A stretch of 64,000 nucleotides of DNA from Rhipidocladum racemiflorum (GCA_036346355.1 CM070572.1:31285944-31349943); one strand, 5' to 3'; positions 30,585-43,800 are shown, numbered from the stretch's first letter. Translations and numbers: made by a program. The notes: a model not told the origin generated them from the sequence alone.

Positions 30585-31124
30585 CTAGTTGAATTGGGCC
30601 TTGAGCTGGTCGACGGTGTCCTTGCCGACACCGAACGTCTTCTCCAGCGCTTCGTCGGACATCGACGGCTGCGAGCCGAACACGGCGTCCCTCACGACGA
30701 CTAGCCCGGGGTTTCTGGCTGCTGAACGCGGAGATTGCCACGGCCCCGCTATCGCTGGCGAGCTGGAAGTGGACGAGCCCGGCGGGGAAGACGAAGACGT
30801 CGCCGGCGCGGAGGGTCTTGACGAAGAGCTTGTTGTCCGGGTTGGACGACACGAAGCCGACGACGAGCGAGCCCTGGAGGACGTGCATCACCTCGGTGGC
30901 GCGCGGGTGGATGTGCGGCGGGTTGAGGCCGCGCGACCCGAAGGCAAGTCGCCCGAAGGAGATGCCGAGCGTGTTGAGCCCCGGGATCGCGTGGGCGTCG
31001 AGGAGGTTCATGCTGAAGCCGAGCTAGTTCCCCGTGCTGCCCGCCCGCAGCGCCTGGAAGAAGAAGTCGTCCGCCGTCGCCGACCTAGGGTTCTTGCACG
31101 GCAGGCCGAGGCCGTTCACGACCA
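30585..31124 (-). pseudogene. Germin-like protein pseudogene (cupin), exon 2 only
   Basis: Germin-like proteins are secreted manganese cupins of the cell wall. The minus-strand frame has NGLGLPCKNPRSATADDFFF, then a TAG stop (31024-31026), then LLDAHAIPGLNTLGISFGRL. Cupin motif 1 is NPPHIHPRATEVMHVLQG and motif 2 is GDVFVFPAGLVHFQ, with the metal-ligand His, His, Glu and His all kept. After SSQKP a one-base insertion shifts the frame. The correct C-terminus (VFGSQPSMSDEALEKTFGVG, then KDTVDQLKAQFN) is readable in the next frame, to a TAG at 30585. A good acceptor (CTGCGCGCAG) lies at 31125. No signal-peptide exon was found upstream. Confidence 0.85.
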
Positions 31125-31169
31125 CTGCGCGCAGAACAACCGATCGAATTAATTAACAATCGATGCAAT

Positions 31170-32285
31170 GCAAGCACGAAAAAAGACTAGCTGGAATAAT
31201 TCGATGAGAGGTTCTCGATTAGGTACTCTCTGGACAGATCGGATGTTTCGATCGTTGGATCGGACATCCCGATCGAGTCTTAGAAACTTTTCAAGAAGTT
31301 TCTTCAAAGGTGCTTCTCTGGACACATCGGGCATTTCGATCGTGGATATCGGATGTTCCGATGTGTATATTATTTTGACCGTTGGGGTTTGTTGTTTCTG
31401 GAACTTTAGCTATATCAGATATTCCGATGTTGAGTTCGGAAGTTCCGATATATGTCTGAGTGGAGGCATAACAGCTAGTTTTTGCCTCCCCTATAAATAC
31501 CCCTCTACCTTCTCATTTGAGAGGTTGGCTTTTCGGCTGGCTACCTTGAGCATTCAATACACATTCTTGTTGCCATTGTTTCCTCCTCCTGATCTTAGTG
31601 ATCTATTAGTGAGCGAGTTGTGAAAAGGGGATTAAGTGCTAAGCGCAATAGATTGAGTCATTCATCTTGAGCACAAGAGTCAAATTCAAAAGCATGAACT
31701 ACATTGCATTTGTTACTCTTGGAATTTAAGGATTCCTAGACGGCTAGGAGTCACTTACGAGCAACCAATGAGTGTGGTTCGCCGTGAGAAGTTTGTGAAT
31801 GTCGATTTCACCTTCGAAAGGGAAGAAATCAAAAGTGAAGCCAAATCTCAAGTGTGACCGAGATTGGCGAAGAATAGGGTTGGAAAAGACCCGGCTGAAG
31901 TGCGACCGAGCTTCCTCAACGGAGACGTAGGATCCCCTCAAGGATCCGAACTTCGAGAACAAATTCACCGCGTCTCCCCTTTTGGTTATATCTTTTCATT
32001 GTGTAATTTACTTTATCTAAATTGTTAGCTTTGCTTAAAATTGCTGATATCTACTTGTGCTAACGTTGAGTAGGAACCAAATTGCATTTTGATTCAATTC
32101 GCTCAGATTCTTCCTATGCTCTGAACTGATCGGATACTCCGATTAAATCATCAGAAGTTCCGATTTAGAAGAAGTTCTGATACACACTTCGAACATTCCG
32201 ATCTGTTTTGTGTTGCTATTAATTCACTATAGTTTTAAAACACCTATTCACCCCCCCTCTAGGCAGTTTGCTCATCTTTTAATCT
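31170..32285 (+). repeat. Probable solo LTR remnant of a SIRE-type copia element
   Basis: About 1.1 kb that ends with CCTATTCACCCCCCCTCTAGG. This phrase sits just inside the LTR end of SIRE/Maximus copia elements, and a version occurs in the LTR at 59967. It contains repeated imperfect palindromes of the type ATCGGATGTTCCGAT (31225, 31335, 31415, 32130). A TATA-like CCTATAAATACC lies near 31490. Exact ends and a target duplication could not be fixed. Confidence 0.5.
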
Positions 32286-32289
32286 TGCC

Positions 32290-33482
32290 ATCAAACTTCT
32301 TAATGTCAAATTTAGCAGACGACATAATGGAGAATAAAATTGTAAATCAAATAATATGGTGGATTCTGAAAAAAAACTTCCTGGTGAGCTCTAAATGCGC
32401 ATAGCAATTTTCTGACCGTTCTGGTACTGCTCGGGTGCATCTAGCAAAATTAGGCCGAAAATCCCCTTCTTTTTTTCCTTGCTGAAAGCTTTTTTGTTTT
32501 CTCTCTCTCAACCTCAACCATATCTTCACAGGCTTGAGACCGGACTTAGCCAAGACAGAGAACGTTCAAGTTCGATTGGGTGCGGCCGGAGGAAGACGAT
32601 GGCTCCAGAGGCGGGCAATGAAGGCGGTCGCCGGATGAGGCACACGGAGGCGGTTGACTGGCCAGAGATGTGGAGGCAACTGGAGCTCGTCGGGGAGCCA
32701 AGCGATAGCGAGCCGATGGTCGATCGGTGGCCCGCAAGTCCGATGTGAGGCCGACCGAGGTGCGGCCAGGCTGGGCGGCTAGGCGCCTTGGCGCCGAGGG
32801 CTGTGCAACGCAGAGAGGAGCCGTCGACGCAGAGCCCAGTGGGAGGCGGCGCACCTGGCGGGCGCGCAGATCGATGCGTCGGGCGGTGACCGACGATTGA
32901 CGCTAGATGAGGCCCAGGGATGGCGCTCAGTGGCCGCACGACGTGGATTTGTGCCGCGTCGGCGATGGAGCGGACGAGGTGGCTCGGGACCGGAGGCCAA
33001 GTGCGCGGGCCAAAGTGATCACGCAGAAGTTGAGAAGATCGACGGTCACAAAGGCGTGGACAAAAGCTGAGGCGATGGCAACGGATCGGCGCCAAAGCAG
33101 AGGCGACGTGGTCGCGTTGGCGGCTGCACGAAAGACGAAGTGCGTGGGAAGTCGAGAAGATGGCGATGACGGCGCACGCGGAGTTGGCGACCGAAGCGCG
33201 TCGGGCTGGCCGGAAGCCGAGGAGACCGACACTGACACGAAGGCATGGAGGGCAATGGCGATACAGATCGGAACAGCCATGTGCTCTCATTCCACTTGTT
33301 AGGTTTAGGGTTGGATCGCAAATGCGCGCACACACACACAAACAAGGAACACACGATTTACATGAAAAACTCTTGCAAGAAAAATCCACGGGAGACAAAG
33401 ATGCACTATAACGGTTCAATGTACATGTACACAGGGGTCAGCTTTATATAGCCACCAATTGAAGATAAAGAAGAAGTCCTAA
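32290..33482 (-). other. Degenerate retroelement-like sequence, orientation minus
   Basis: On the minus strand a TATA-like GGCTATATAAAGC (about 33450) is followed by a leader. Near 33297 comes ACAAGTGGAATGAGAGCAC, which resembles a mutated junction of LTR end and primer site (ACAAGTGGTATCAGAGC). The GC-rich block beyond it (32526-33270) has long frames on both strands without any recognisable domain. I regard it as a decayed 5' end of an LTR element. Confidence 0.3.
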
Positions 33483-33712
33483 GGCCCTGTTTGGCAAAGC
33501 TCTAGATCCTAGCTCTACCTCAGATCTGAAACTTGTAGTCTAAAATAAAGTGAATTAATTTTATATTTTTATTCTAAAATGTAAACAAGATGATCCATCT
33601 AAACACTCTTAATATCCACATAGCTCTAGCTTTATGGACTGGTAGATCTAGGAATACCCAGCTCCACCAGATCCACGAATCTGATGGGGCTGAAGCTCTG
33701 CCAAACATGGAC
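33483..33712. mobile_element. Tourist-like MITE (PIF/Harbinger type), 230 bp
   Basis: Inverted ends GGCCCTGTTTGGCAAAGCT and AGCTCTGCCAAACATGGAC. TAA duplications lie at 33480-33482 and 33713-33715. There is no coding sequence. Confidence 0.85.
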
Positions 33713-34989
33713 TAAATATTTAGAAAAGTTAGGATATTGAGACATATTCCTAACCTTTAATAATGGAGTATATTTTTTTGGAGAAGTCTAGGCTAATTTC
33801 CAACCAAACTATTTTCAGTGTGCAAAATCATTCAAACTATATTACTGACTATAAGGCCGTGTTTGGAGCGTAGGAATTCCGAAAATTTTTGAGTGAGTTC
33901 CAAGCGGGGTTCAAGTTTTATGCATGCACGTGGTTGATGTTGTTAAATTAAATGAAAAAATAATACAAATAATGTTTAAATGGATAGCTTCATGATAGAA
34001 TATAATTTTTGACTGGCAAAGAAATCAAACCTATCTCATCAACACTGTAGGAATAAATACAGATAAGAAAAATCAAACAAATTACATATGAAAGTGAAAA
34101 ATTACGTACTTATAAACCATGTCTACAATACACCCATAACTCCACCACCTCCCAAGAGGTGGTTCGCGGTGTACAAGTTTGTTGATTTTTATAACTTCGG
34201 ATACCCTAGAAAATTTTCTGAACAACGTAAAAGCTTGAAATGTATACTTTCATGGAGCTTCATGATCCAATCACATAATCAACAGTAAAATTCGTATGCA
34301 CCTACATAACAAAACACCAATTCTCACAAGAATAGGTTATATACTTTTCATATCTAGTAAAGTTATTTTTATTAGGCTGAAGCACAATAAACAAAAGAAA
34401 TAATAAGAAGCATCCAGTCTTCAACCAAAAGAAATAAATCTCCATTTGCATAATGGAAAATCTAACATCAGTTTGTCCTTTCCAAACTCTACTAAAATCC
34501 ACATCCTACATCTTAATTAGTTTGACTAAAAATGGATGAACTGCTCCTTAAAAATTGTATAGCCTTGGCTTGCAACTTTTCTTGATTTGTTACGAGGTTA
34601 GTTTTGAGAAAGAGATGACACATATCCTACTAGGATTTGGAGAGGTGTGCTATAAGGATTACTAGATGAATCTTGTTCTAACTAGGATTTATGCTTCTCT
34701 TTGGAGATGTATGAGGGCAGAGGCGAAGTCAATATTGGAGCGCACTGGGGGAATTTCCCCGCCACCGCCCGGTCCTCACTGGCGCCTCGTTCGGTCCCAC
34801 CGCCGCCGCCCGCCGTCGCCCCCGTGGCCGGCGCCCTTTTGGAGCTCAAGCTCCTCTGTTTCCCCATGGCAAGAACTTGAGGATGAAGCTCTAGAGAATG
34901 ACGGGGGGGGGGGGGGGAGGGGGGCACTTGCCATACACTCCAAAGAAATTAAAAAATCAGAAGAAAAAAAAGAAGATTCCGCGGAATAT
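33713..34989. other. AT-rich intergenic sequence
   Basis: No gene is recognised. A single MITE-like end (GGCCGTGTTTGGAGCG) lies at 33853 without a partner. A GC-rich patch at 34740-34870 is followed by a poly-G run (about 34901-34918). The 109-codon frame over it is low-complexity. Confidence 0.4.
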
Positions 34990-37300
34990 TCCTGATTTTC
35001 TATTTTCTAGAATTTTCAAACTTCGGAGGCTCATATCTTTTCCGTCCGAACTCCGATTGACTCCGTTCAAATTCCTAAATTCATCTAAATTCAATATCTG
35101 CCTGCGACCTCCTTGCTACGACTGAAGGCAAGTCCCTTGACGCATTTTGATCCCATGTTTACAAACGATTTACAATGCTTTATAAACATGCATCGCTATA
35201 TTTATCATCGTATGTTCCGAATTGTGATCACCTCCTTGATTATTGTTATCCATGCTTATTGTAACCCTAGGACCCTTTGCTATGTCATGTATATTTTATA
35301 TTGTGACTTTTGTTGGTTAGAACAGTAGATATGCTTAGTATCCGAATTGATGAAAATAACCCATGGATGGGATTATACAAAAGTTATGATTTAAAATGTG
35401 ATTTAAGGATTATTACAAAGTATTTGGTACTGTTTTTCTAAAATAAAAAAAAAGAAAAAGGATTTGGATTTGGGCGGATTGGAATGTCGGGTGGGTGCGG
35501 ATTGAGCACTAGTTTCCAATGCGCGAGTACCGCCCCAAGTCAATTAAGGACCGACGCTTATGACTGTCCATTCTAAGCATAACCGTACTACCACATGTCT
35601 ATAATGGTACGACCTGTTGAATAATTTGTAAAAACCTAACTTAGACTCACCAAATGGTAGAATGTGAGTGTCGGATAGAGGCAAGACTGTTTTTCTCACA
35701 CGACGCAAGAGGAGGCTTCTGTACTGGGTGGATTGAACCCTAACAGCGGTGAAACCTCAGTGGGTGGGTCGGGTTAGGCGTATACATTGTAAAGGCCTTG
35801 TCATGATCTCTCTGCCGGCACACCCAAGGAAGTGTGTTAATCCGGAGGCACCAAGGGACGATAATGTCTTGTGGGTAAAGCTAGGGGTGAAAATGGTACG
35901 GGTTAATCCCGACCGATCCGGCACCGAATCCGTTAAAAACCGTATCCGGGAAAAAAAATCCGTATCCGGCCGGATTCGGATACGGTGACGATACTTGCTA
36001 CCGGATACTGATAACGGATACTGAGACGGATATCCGACCGAATAGCTGCGGTATATGGTAACCGGATATTATCCGACCGGATATCCGAATCAACAAAACA
36101 AAGGGTACTCCGTACTCAAGTCAAGACTCAAGAGTCAAGGGCTTCCCATTCGATTCCCGCAAGCCTCAGTCTTTGCCTCCCCATTCGATTCCCCAACCCG
36201 AAAACTAACCCTAGTGCTTGAGCCTCCGCCGCCGCCGCCGCATGAATTCAGTGTGTTGGCCTGTTGGGTGAGCGGGACTTAGTTGTTCAAGTTATGTATG
36301 AATTTGATACCTTGTTATACTTGTGTTTTGTGAGTTGTCAAATTTATGTAATATATATGAATTTATTGCTTGTCAAATGTTTCAACAAGTATGTATCCGT
36401 TTGTATTATCCGTTTCCGAACCGAATCCGGTATGTATCCGCTCCGACATTACCATATCCGAAACTCCGAAATATCCATATTCGTATCCGTATTCGGTCTT
36501 ACCATATCCGATTCCGAATCCGGGAAAAAAAATATGGGTTAGGATACGGGAACAGCAATATCCGACCGTATCCGATCCGTTTTCACCCCTAGGTAAAGCT
36601 GTACACCTCTGCAGAGTTAAAACTATTCGAATAGTCGTGCCTACGGTCAAGAGCAAAGCAAAGAATGCTTTCATACTGGTAGACTTTGGTTTTGGTTTTA
36701 AAAATAAATGATGTTTTGGGATTCGGGAGTGGCTAGAACTCTCGGATGTTTTATTGGCGGATTGAGCCAACCAGGTAGATGGAACCTGTTTTATGTCATG
36801 ACGGAAAGAGTAACCCTCACTGAAATATTAAATAATTCAATTGTTAAAAAGAATTGCTAAAATATGCTTTATGAAACTTATTATTAAGTATGGTTTGATG
36901 AAACTTGGCTTTATGCAAAAGAACCATATAAAGCCTTCCTTGGAAAGCCCCACATATGCATAATTTCCTAGTTCCTAGACTTGCTGAGTACTTTTGTACT
37001 CACGTACTAAATAAATTGTTATCACCAGAGAACTACCAGGACGCCGTTGAAGACGATGAGTTCTACGCCGAGGAGTTCGAGGAAGATCGCCAAGAGAACT
37101 AGTCGCGTGTCTTGTCGTCGCCTGTGGTGTTCTTTGGGTTTTGCTTCTTGTCGTTTTGTTTCCGCTGCCGTGACTCTAGTCGTGTGACCGAGTTGTAATA
37201 AATAGCCATGTGGCTAATACTTTATAGTTATGCTACAATTTCGTTATGTTCGGCAATGATGTATCACTGTTAACTGCGTGTACTAGCTACTGATCTTAAA
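34990..37300 (+). repeat. Probable gypsy LTR fragment, split by a hAT-type element
   Basis: With 35882-36591 removed, the sequence reads as a typical long grass gypsy LTR. It includes the phrases GTACACCTCTGCAGAGTTA, ACTATTCGAATAGTCGTGCC and TGCTGAGTACTTTTGTACTC, and ends with CGAGTTGTAATAAATA near 37196. I recognise the style but could not fix boundaries or a target duplication. No open reading frame in it is credible. Confidence 0.4.
35882..36591. mobile_element. Non-autonomous hAT-type element, 710 bp
   Basis: Terminal inverted repeat TAGGGGTGAAAATGG / CCGTTTTCACCCCTA with an exact 8-bp target duplication GGTAAAGC (35874-35881 and 36592-36599). Eight-base duplications and TAGGG-type ends define hAT. 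Both subterminal regions are packed with TATCCG/CGGATA motifs (dozens), the kind of array bound by hAT transposases. The short frames inside are this repeat read as codons. Confidence 0.9.
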
Positions 37301-37866
37301 CTAGTGCAGAAATACACAAGATTTTGGATAGCCAATCCGAGGTCTCACACAGATTCAGCCAAGAATTCTCCTGCGTGTGATCGTGTACAGCCAAAGTCAC
37401 GGTTGACAGCACTACAATCTACATTTCTAACCAGATTGACCGGTGGTCGCATTGTTACAACCAAAGCTCCACAAAAGAGCACAGCACTAACAGTTTGGCA
37501 CTATCATTACCACGCAATTAAAAGCACACATAAGATGACCGAAATACAATGCTAGATACCAACTTTACTGAACTACCACCAAATTTTGTAAAGAAGAAAA
37601 GAATGTCCAGCATGCAAAAGCAAACCATTTAATCTCAGAACCTTTTGCTCGCACATTTTTGCAGAACCTTTCAGCCATAAGGGGCAGTAAAAAGTAGAAA
37701 CCTCAGCTATATCACCCGGACTAGCTCCAGCAGAAACATGTACTCTTAACGAGAAACAGTATATCAATCTAGAGAGATGCAGGGTAGAATCTTCACCCCA
37801 GAATTGGCAGGCACATGTACCAAGTTGAGATTCACCTATTTTCTACCATATACAAAATTCATCTTT

Positions 37867-40800
37867 TTATTCGCTGCGCACTGAGTTGTACTTATCAGCA
37901 AGTGGAGGAGAGGCCATTATCTTGTTCATCAGATTCTTGAACCTCATGCTGTAGTCGCTACCACTGCAGATGAAAGTCAAGAGACAAAAAAGTAAGATCT
38001 AAAAATAACTCGGGTGTAGGACAGGAATGCTATTTTGAAAACCAAGGATAAATGCTATGCCCTATGGATTGGCTACAATGCAAGGAAACAGGCCTAACTT
38101 TGTGTTGTCAAGAGTCAAGACATCAAGACGTGGCTATTAGCAAGTAAAAGAAAGGATGACAGCACGGTTTAAATTTTGGCTAAACCAGAAATAGTAGCGA
38201 ACTAGTAGCGCAGAATCAATCTTGACCTTATGCAGCTTAATGCAGCAATTGATCGAAGAGCACTGCGAATCATGTCTTCATTGCGATCAACCTCCTGCTT
38301 CACTGCATCACCCTTGGGTCTGTGACTTATAGTTTTCTCAATAGGTTCAACTAATGAGTCCAAAACTGAAACAGCATGGTAACAATATTAGAAAGGGCAT
38401 CCACAACATATAAAACATCCCTTAAAGGTCCTTAATCATAACAAACCTGCAAGAACGGCAGAAGGGCACTTGTCTGCCAGCTTTGAGAGAATCAGATGAC
38501 AAGGCATTTTTACATCATAATGATCTGTAAAAGCAGTACAATAAGAACAGCTGACAAGCAGTAACTTTAGCAAGTTCAAACTGAAAACACCATTCAACAA
38601 GAATATGCTAATAATGGTGTGGTACCATCTTAGGCTTCAGAAAGAAAGGAAAAGCGCTCGGTGATGTGGGCCCTGTCCAAAAGGAAAAGACGACAAACTA
38701 ACCTATAAATATAGACATTATAGACTTTTTGCCATCTTAGGAAGCTCCAAAATTAACGTTGAGGTAGTACCAAAAGGTACCAAAAATTTAAAGAGCGGAT
38801 GTATCAACTTTTGGTACATCTTGTTACTACCTCAATGTAAATTTTGGCACTCCCAAGGATGGTAAAAAGTCTCAAATATAATATCACATCACAACACTAA
38901 AGTAGGCCAAACAACACCGGTAACAAGTAAACTAGATAAACATGGTTTATTTGAAGCGCACACAGGGTCTGAAAGACTACAGGATGATAATATAGTTAAG
39001 GAGGCACATCTATGCAGTCCAGGACTATATCACTACATTGAATTAAAGTAAAGTGCAGTGATGAATTATATAATGTGTGTCTAACTGTACTTACCACCTA
39101 AGCCAGATAAGAGGAAAGGAACAATGAAGGACGATGGATTCACTTGATCAAGACAACTATCCAGCAATGTGTCCACACATTCAAAGGCAGCTTTCCGGAG
39201 TTCAAGCCCGTCATCTACAACATGCTTGAAAGGCCCTAGATCAACTGTCCTGATCAATTCTTGCTGCAAAGAAAGAAATCATTACTTCCAAGTTGGACAA
39301 GAGATGGGAGTTTACTGCAACATCTTGAGGTAGGATATGTAGCTTCCCCAGGTCACAACTAAATAAGCAACCAAAAAGAAACAGTACCTTCACAACAGTT
39401 TGGTCATATAGAAGAGGCAATAATTCAGGAAGAAGACCTTTAATCAAATTTGGCTTGTTGTGTGCGGCTGTACTCAAAGCCAAGACAGCCGCACGTCTGA
39501 CATGCTGCAAAGAGCAAACAACGGATGCGATTGTCAGCTTCATATCTTACTAACATGACAATGTAAAGACTAAAGATGTTAAACTATGCCAAGAAGTATC
39601 ATTAGTTCATTACCCTGTCACTGTCTCTAATTAACATCAGGAAAGTAGAAATCTCGGAGTACATGATTTCATCGATTTTTCCAGGCCGTTCAACAATTGA
39701 ATATTTTATAGCAATGGCAACTGTAGCTCTTGTGTTTGCTGCAGGGTTAGATGTGCGTTCCTACAAAAAGAAGAAACACCCCCATTAGGCTTCATAACAA
39801 GAAATGACTGAAAAACGGAAAATAGCTTTGCTAATTATCCACATGCCACACCTTCAGAGCAGGCATTAATTTCCTAGGTTCAATTAGAGCAATTTTGCCT
39901 AAACACTCCGCAACTACATTCCGAACTCCTTCCTCCTCACTTTCGCAGTGATTAAAGAGCAATGCCAATATCTTCTCAATGTTTGAATCCTGGAGCTCAC
40001 TCTGGCCAGTATGATCAACAGACTGTCGTGCAATTACCTGACAGGTTTTGAATTAAGAGCACAAATTAAACAACAGTTGTATGGAAAATGCCTCTTACAA
40101 AAAAAAATTCCAACAGAAATCAACCTCTTTCAGTGAATGAAGCAAGAGATATTGCTTCTTCTGTTGATTGTCAATCTGATCCAAGATAAAAGGCAAATAC
40201 TTGGATAGATTGCCAACAGCAATGTTTCCAAGAGCATATGATGCTGCAGACTTTATCTCCTCAAAAGGTGATTGAAATGACTCGATGACAATATTTTCGA
40301 TTTGACAATGATTGCTGAGGTCTTTTCTCCTTCCGATTTCTCCCAAACATAACAAGGCCATGTGCTGTTTAGCCTGGCAAATATAAATGATACACAATTA
40401 ACAAATGCTAAAGAAAATGATATACTACATATTTGAGTTAAAACATAAATTTATGCAGTCAACCAAGCAAATACAAATAATTTGATGATGCCAATGGCTA
40501 AGCACCAATGCGGTCACCAAGGCTTTATGATTAGCCTAATTACCACACTATGTTTCTAAGATTGTGGACTACAGACCACCACCAATCGATAACTTATTGC
40601 ATACTCTCAGTGAAAGAATGTTGTTTGACCTTCCATTGACTAGTGCAACATTGAAAGATCAAATCATGAGCAGCAGCAACTTAGCATACAGCAATTTTCA
40701 GAACTGTAACAGGTGTAGGAAACAAATAAAGAGAGCATGCAGGTTACATCGAAGATAAAAGATGCCCAAGAACAAGAATTCAAAAAATTAACTTCAATGG

Positions 40801-43800
40801 ACCCAGACATTGCAGGTTACACCGAAGAGAACATGTACAGCATAAATGCAAAAGTGTAAATCTGTTGGAACTTGAACAACAGACATATCCGTTATCACGA
40901 ACAAGCAAGCCTTACAGAATTAGTAGCGCTGTCATCTTTTAGAATGCCTTTAAGCATTTCAATAGTTGATGCACACTTCTGATCACCAGCTGCTAAGCAT
41001 AGCACAGCAACACATTGCGCAATGGAAGACAGCGCCTGCTTCGCAAGGCCACCTGAATGTGATGGTTTAGCAGTAGAAATAAGAGAGTCCAACAAAGTAT
41101 CAAAGCTTGTATTCGCAGACTGGACCAGTGAAGCAAAAAACCTCTGTAGCGCCTGTAACAGAAAACAATGTCCCATATTAGTTGCAACTTAAGAAGCAAT
41201 CAAGTGTTTAAATATGAAAATATACCTGCAGTGCTTGCCCTTGCAAGAGAGCACTCCTTATCAAAATAAGGGCCTGAGGCAAAACCTTATATCTCACAGC
41301 TAAACCAACATTCTGAATGGATTTTCTGTCAACCATTATAGTGCAACAAAGTTCCAGTGCAAGAGCAGTCATATGCAAATCCATGTCACTGCAACAATAA
41401 ACTAGTCAATATCAGTTGTCACGGGTAAGCGGCATATGCAGGATTGGTAAAAAATGATATAAAAAAGACCTTATGAGAGTAGAAAGTTCAGAGATTATAG
41501 TTTCATAAGAAGATGAGCCAATTTGACCACCATATGTGACAACCAGAGAATTTAGTGTTCCCAGCGTTGCCTGACGAAGAGCTCTGTTAGCCTGTTCAAG
41601 AGGGGGGGGGGGGGGGGGGCAAAAAAAAAAGCTTTAACTTTCAAGTTCAATTCCCATTGTTTAAAAAGTGTAAGTTTTCAAGATAAAAAATCCAAACAAA
41701 CGCTGTGCATAACATCTTTACCTTTCGAAGGAAAGCTGTGAGCTCAGAAATGACATGGTCCAGGACGCATGAAAGATCAATCCAAAGAGGAGAATTGGCA
41801 ATCACAGCAAATGCCTGTAAAGGGATGAACTTTTTAAATACCATAACAGAACTGACCAATAAATGCAATAAATAGCCACACAATTGACAGGTACAAGAAA
41901 ATAGAGAACAACTAAAATTGCCCAAAAATTTTTACATGTAGGTATTAAGCGAAGGGTAACAGGTAAAGATTAAAATGGTGAGGACAAGATCCAACGAAAT
42001 AAATTGGTAAATTCTACCCAAGCTATGTTTACATCAAAATGAATCCATTATAAAACCCTCTCTTCCAAGCAAGTCAGAGATGGCAAGCCCAGCACTGATC
42101 GTTTGGATTTTTTATTTTTGCATCATTCACCATTATATTTTTTTATCATTAACCATTCTGTCCAATTTTAGAATAAACAAGTAATGCGCAAAAGTCATAA
42201 GGACTGAATTGAGAAGGATGGCAACTCTATTGGAGCATTCTACAGCTTACCTTGACCGCCGTAAGTCTTGTTATTTCATTACCCATCCTATCAACAAGTA
42301 TGGGAAGGCATGACGGTAATTCCCTTTGAAGACTATCACCAAAAGTGGAGACCACAAGGCTCATGCAAGATATGGCACACTCTTTAACCTCCTGCAACAT
42401 ACTCACATATGAGAGAGAGAGAGAGAGGTTGGGGGGGGGGGGGGTCATTTTACTAAACCTGATCTTGATCTTGATTAGCCAAACGAGCCAATATAGCGTT
42501 ATAGATTGGACCAACATACGACCTGAAATCTAGAGAGCGTGCCTGTATCACAAAAGGAAAAAAACTTCAAACATCAAAATAGATTGGTGCTTTATGTCAG
42601 CAACACATGGAGTACAAGATTGACCTCAAAAGTAGGACGAAGGACACGGACTAGCTCTCCGCAAACCCGTAAAGCCTCAGCGGTGACTTTGTAATATCTA
42701 TCTCCAATAGCAGATAATATTGGGCCAGAAAGTGCCTGGAAATTTGATTTTGCGATTAGAAAAGACAAAAGAGTAACGATCGCAAGGGTTGAAAGTGATT
42801 TATTAAAGAGAGAAGCTATGATACCTGGATGTATGGATGAAACACAGAGGGTGAGTGTGAAGCCATAACAAGCCTTGTAAATACAAGGGCTTCAATTTTC
42901 AGGTTGGAAGTAGACGATTTATCCTATAAAATAGATGACAAGTTAAAATCAAACAGAAGTCCTACACAAGAAATTTCTAAGCAAAAGGAAATCACTAACA
43001 TTCAAAGCCTTCTCAATTCCAGGAACAAGTGACCCAAAATGATCAGCAAGACAGTCTGGTAGTACAACAACAAGCTCCTTCAACACTGAGAATGCTCCAA
43101 CCTGAAAATGTAGATAAAATCATAATTGTGAGTCCACAAACATAATTTGCATGATGGTTGAGGAACAAACCTTTGTCTTGATCGATTTTTCACGCAACTG
43201 CCTATTGATAGACTTGACAACTTTGGGTACCTCTTGTTTTAGCAACCATCGAGGGCTGCAAAGCAAAAAAATTAATAACACGGGCTCAGTGCTTAGGACA
43301 TGTAACTACAGTAAATAATCACTTTATCCCTTGGCATAAAAAGACTCAGGTTGTATACTCATATCTGCTGACCATATACAAACCAGAGCACAATCTTTGC
43401 ATTCAAATAACAGGACATAGAAAGTTTTTAGTTTTAACCAAAATAGGCTCAACTTCCAAGTTAATAATCCAAATAAGGGAACAGCATCAGATACTCCAAA
43501 TTATAGTAAATTTGACCATAATGGCAAGAAAATAATACAAGGAAAAAAAATACCTAGACTCATCAATATCACCTTGTCCTTTCGTCACATTGCCAGTTTG
43601 GCGTAACAACTCAATAAACGTGTTGAAGATATCCATCTACAATTATAGGGAAGTTTTATAAGATTGAAAACAACAACAATTTAAATCCTAAATAACCAAT
43701 TAAATGCCATTCAATACAGTTACCTTTACATTCTCCTCCCTTTCCCTAAATCGTTCAATTAACTTTGGACAAGCCTGCATAAAATCAAATAAATTACTTT

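Noticed and set aside
30589..31152. 187-codon plus-strand ORF
   Set aside because: It is the exact antisense of the germin-like exon, whose cupin motifs are clear on the minus strand.
32526..33419. 297-codon minus-strand open frame in a GC-rich block
   Set aside because: Long frames exist on both strands at once, the composition is Arg/Pro/Ser-rich, and no domain is recognisable. It is a compositional artefact in a probable retroelement remnant.
33853..34500. Another Tourist MITE starting GGCCGTGTTTGGAGCG
   Set aside because: No matching inverted end or TAA/TTA pair was found downstream.
36055..36770. Several 75-135-codon ORFs rich in Tyr, Pro and Ile
   Set aside because: They are the TATCCG subterminal repeats of the hAT-type element read as codons.
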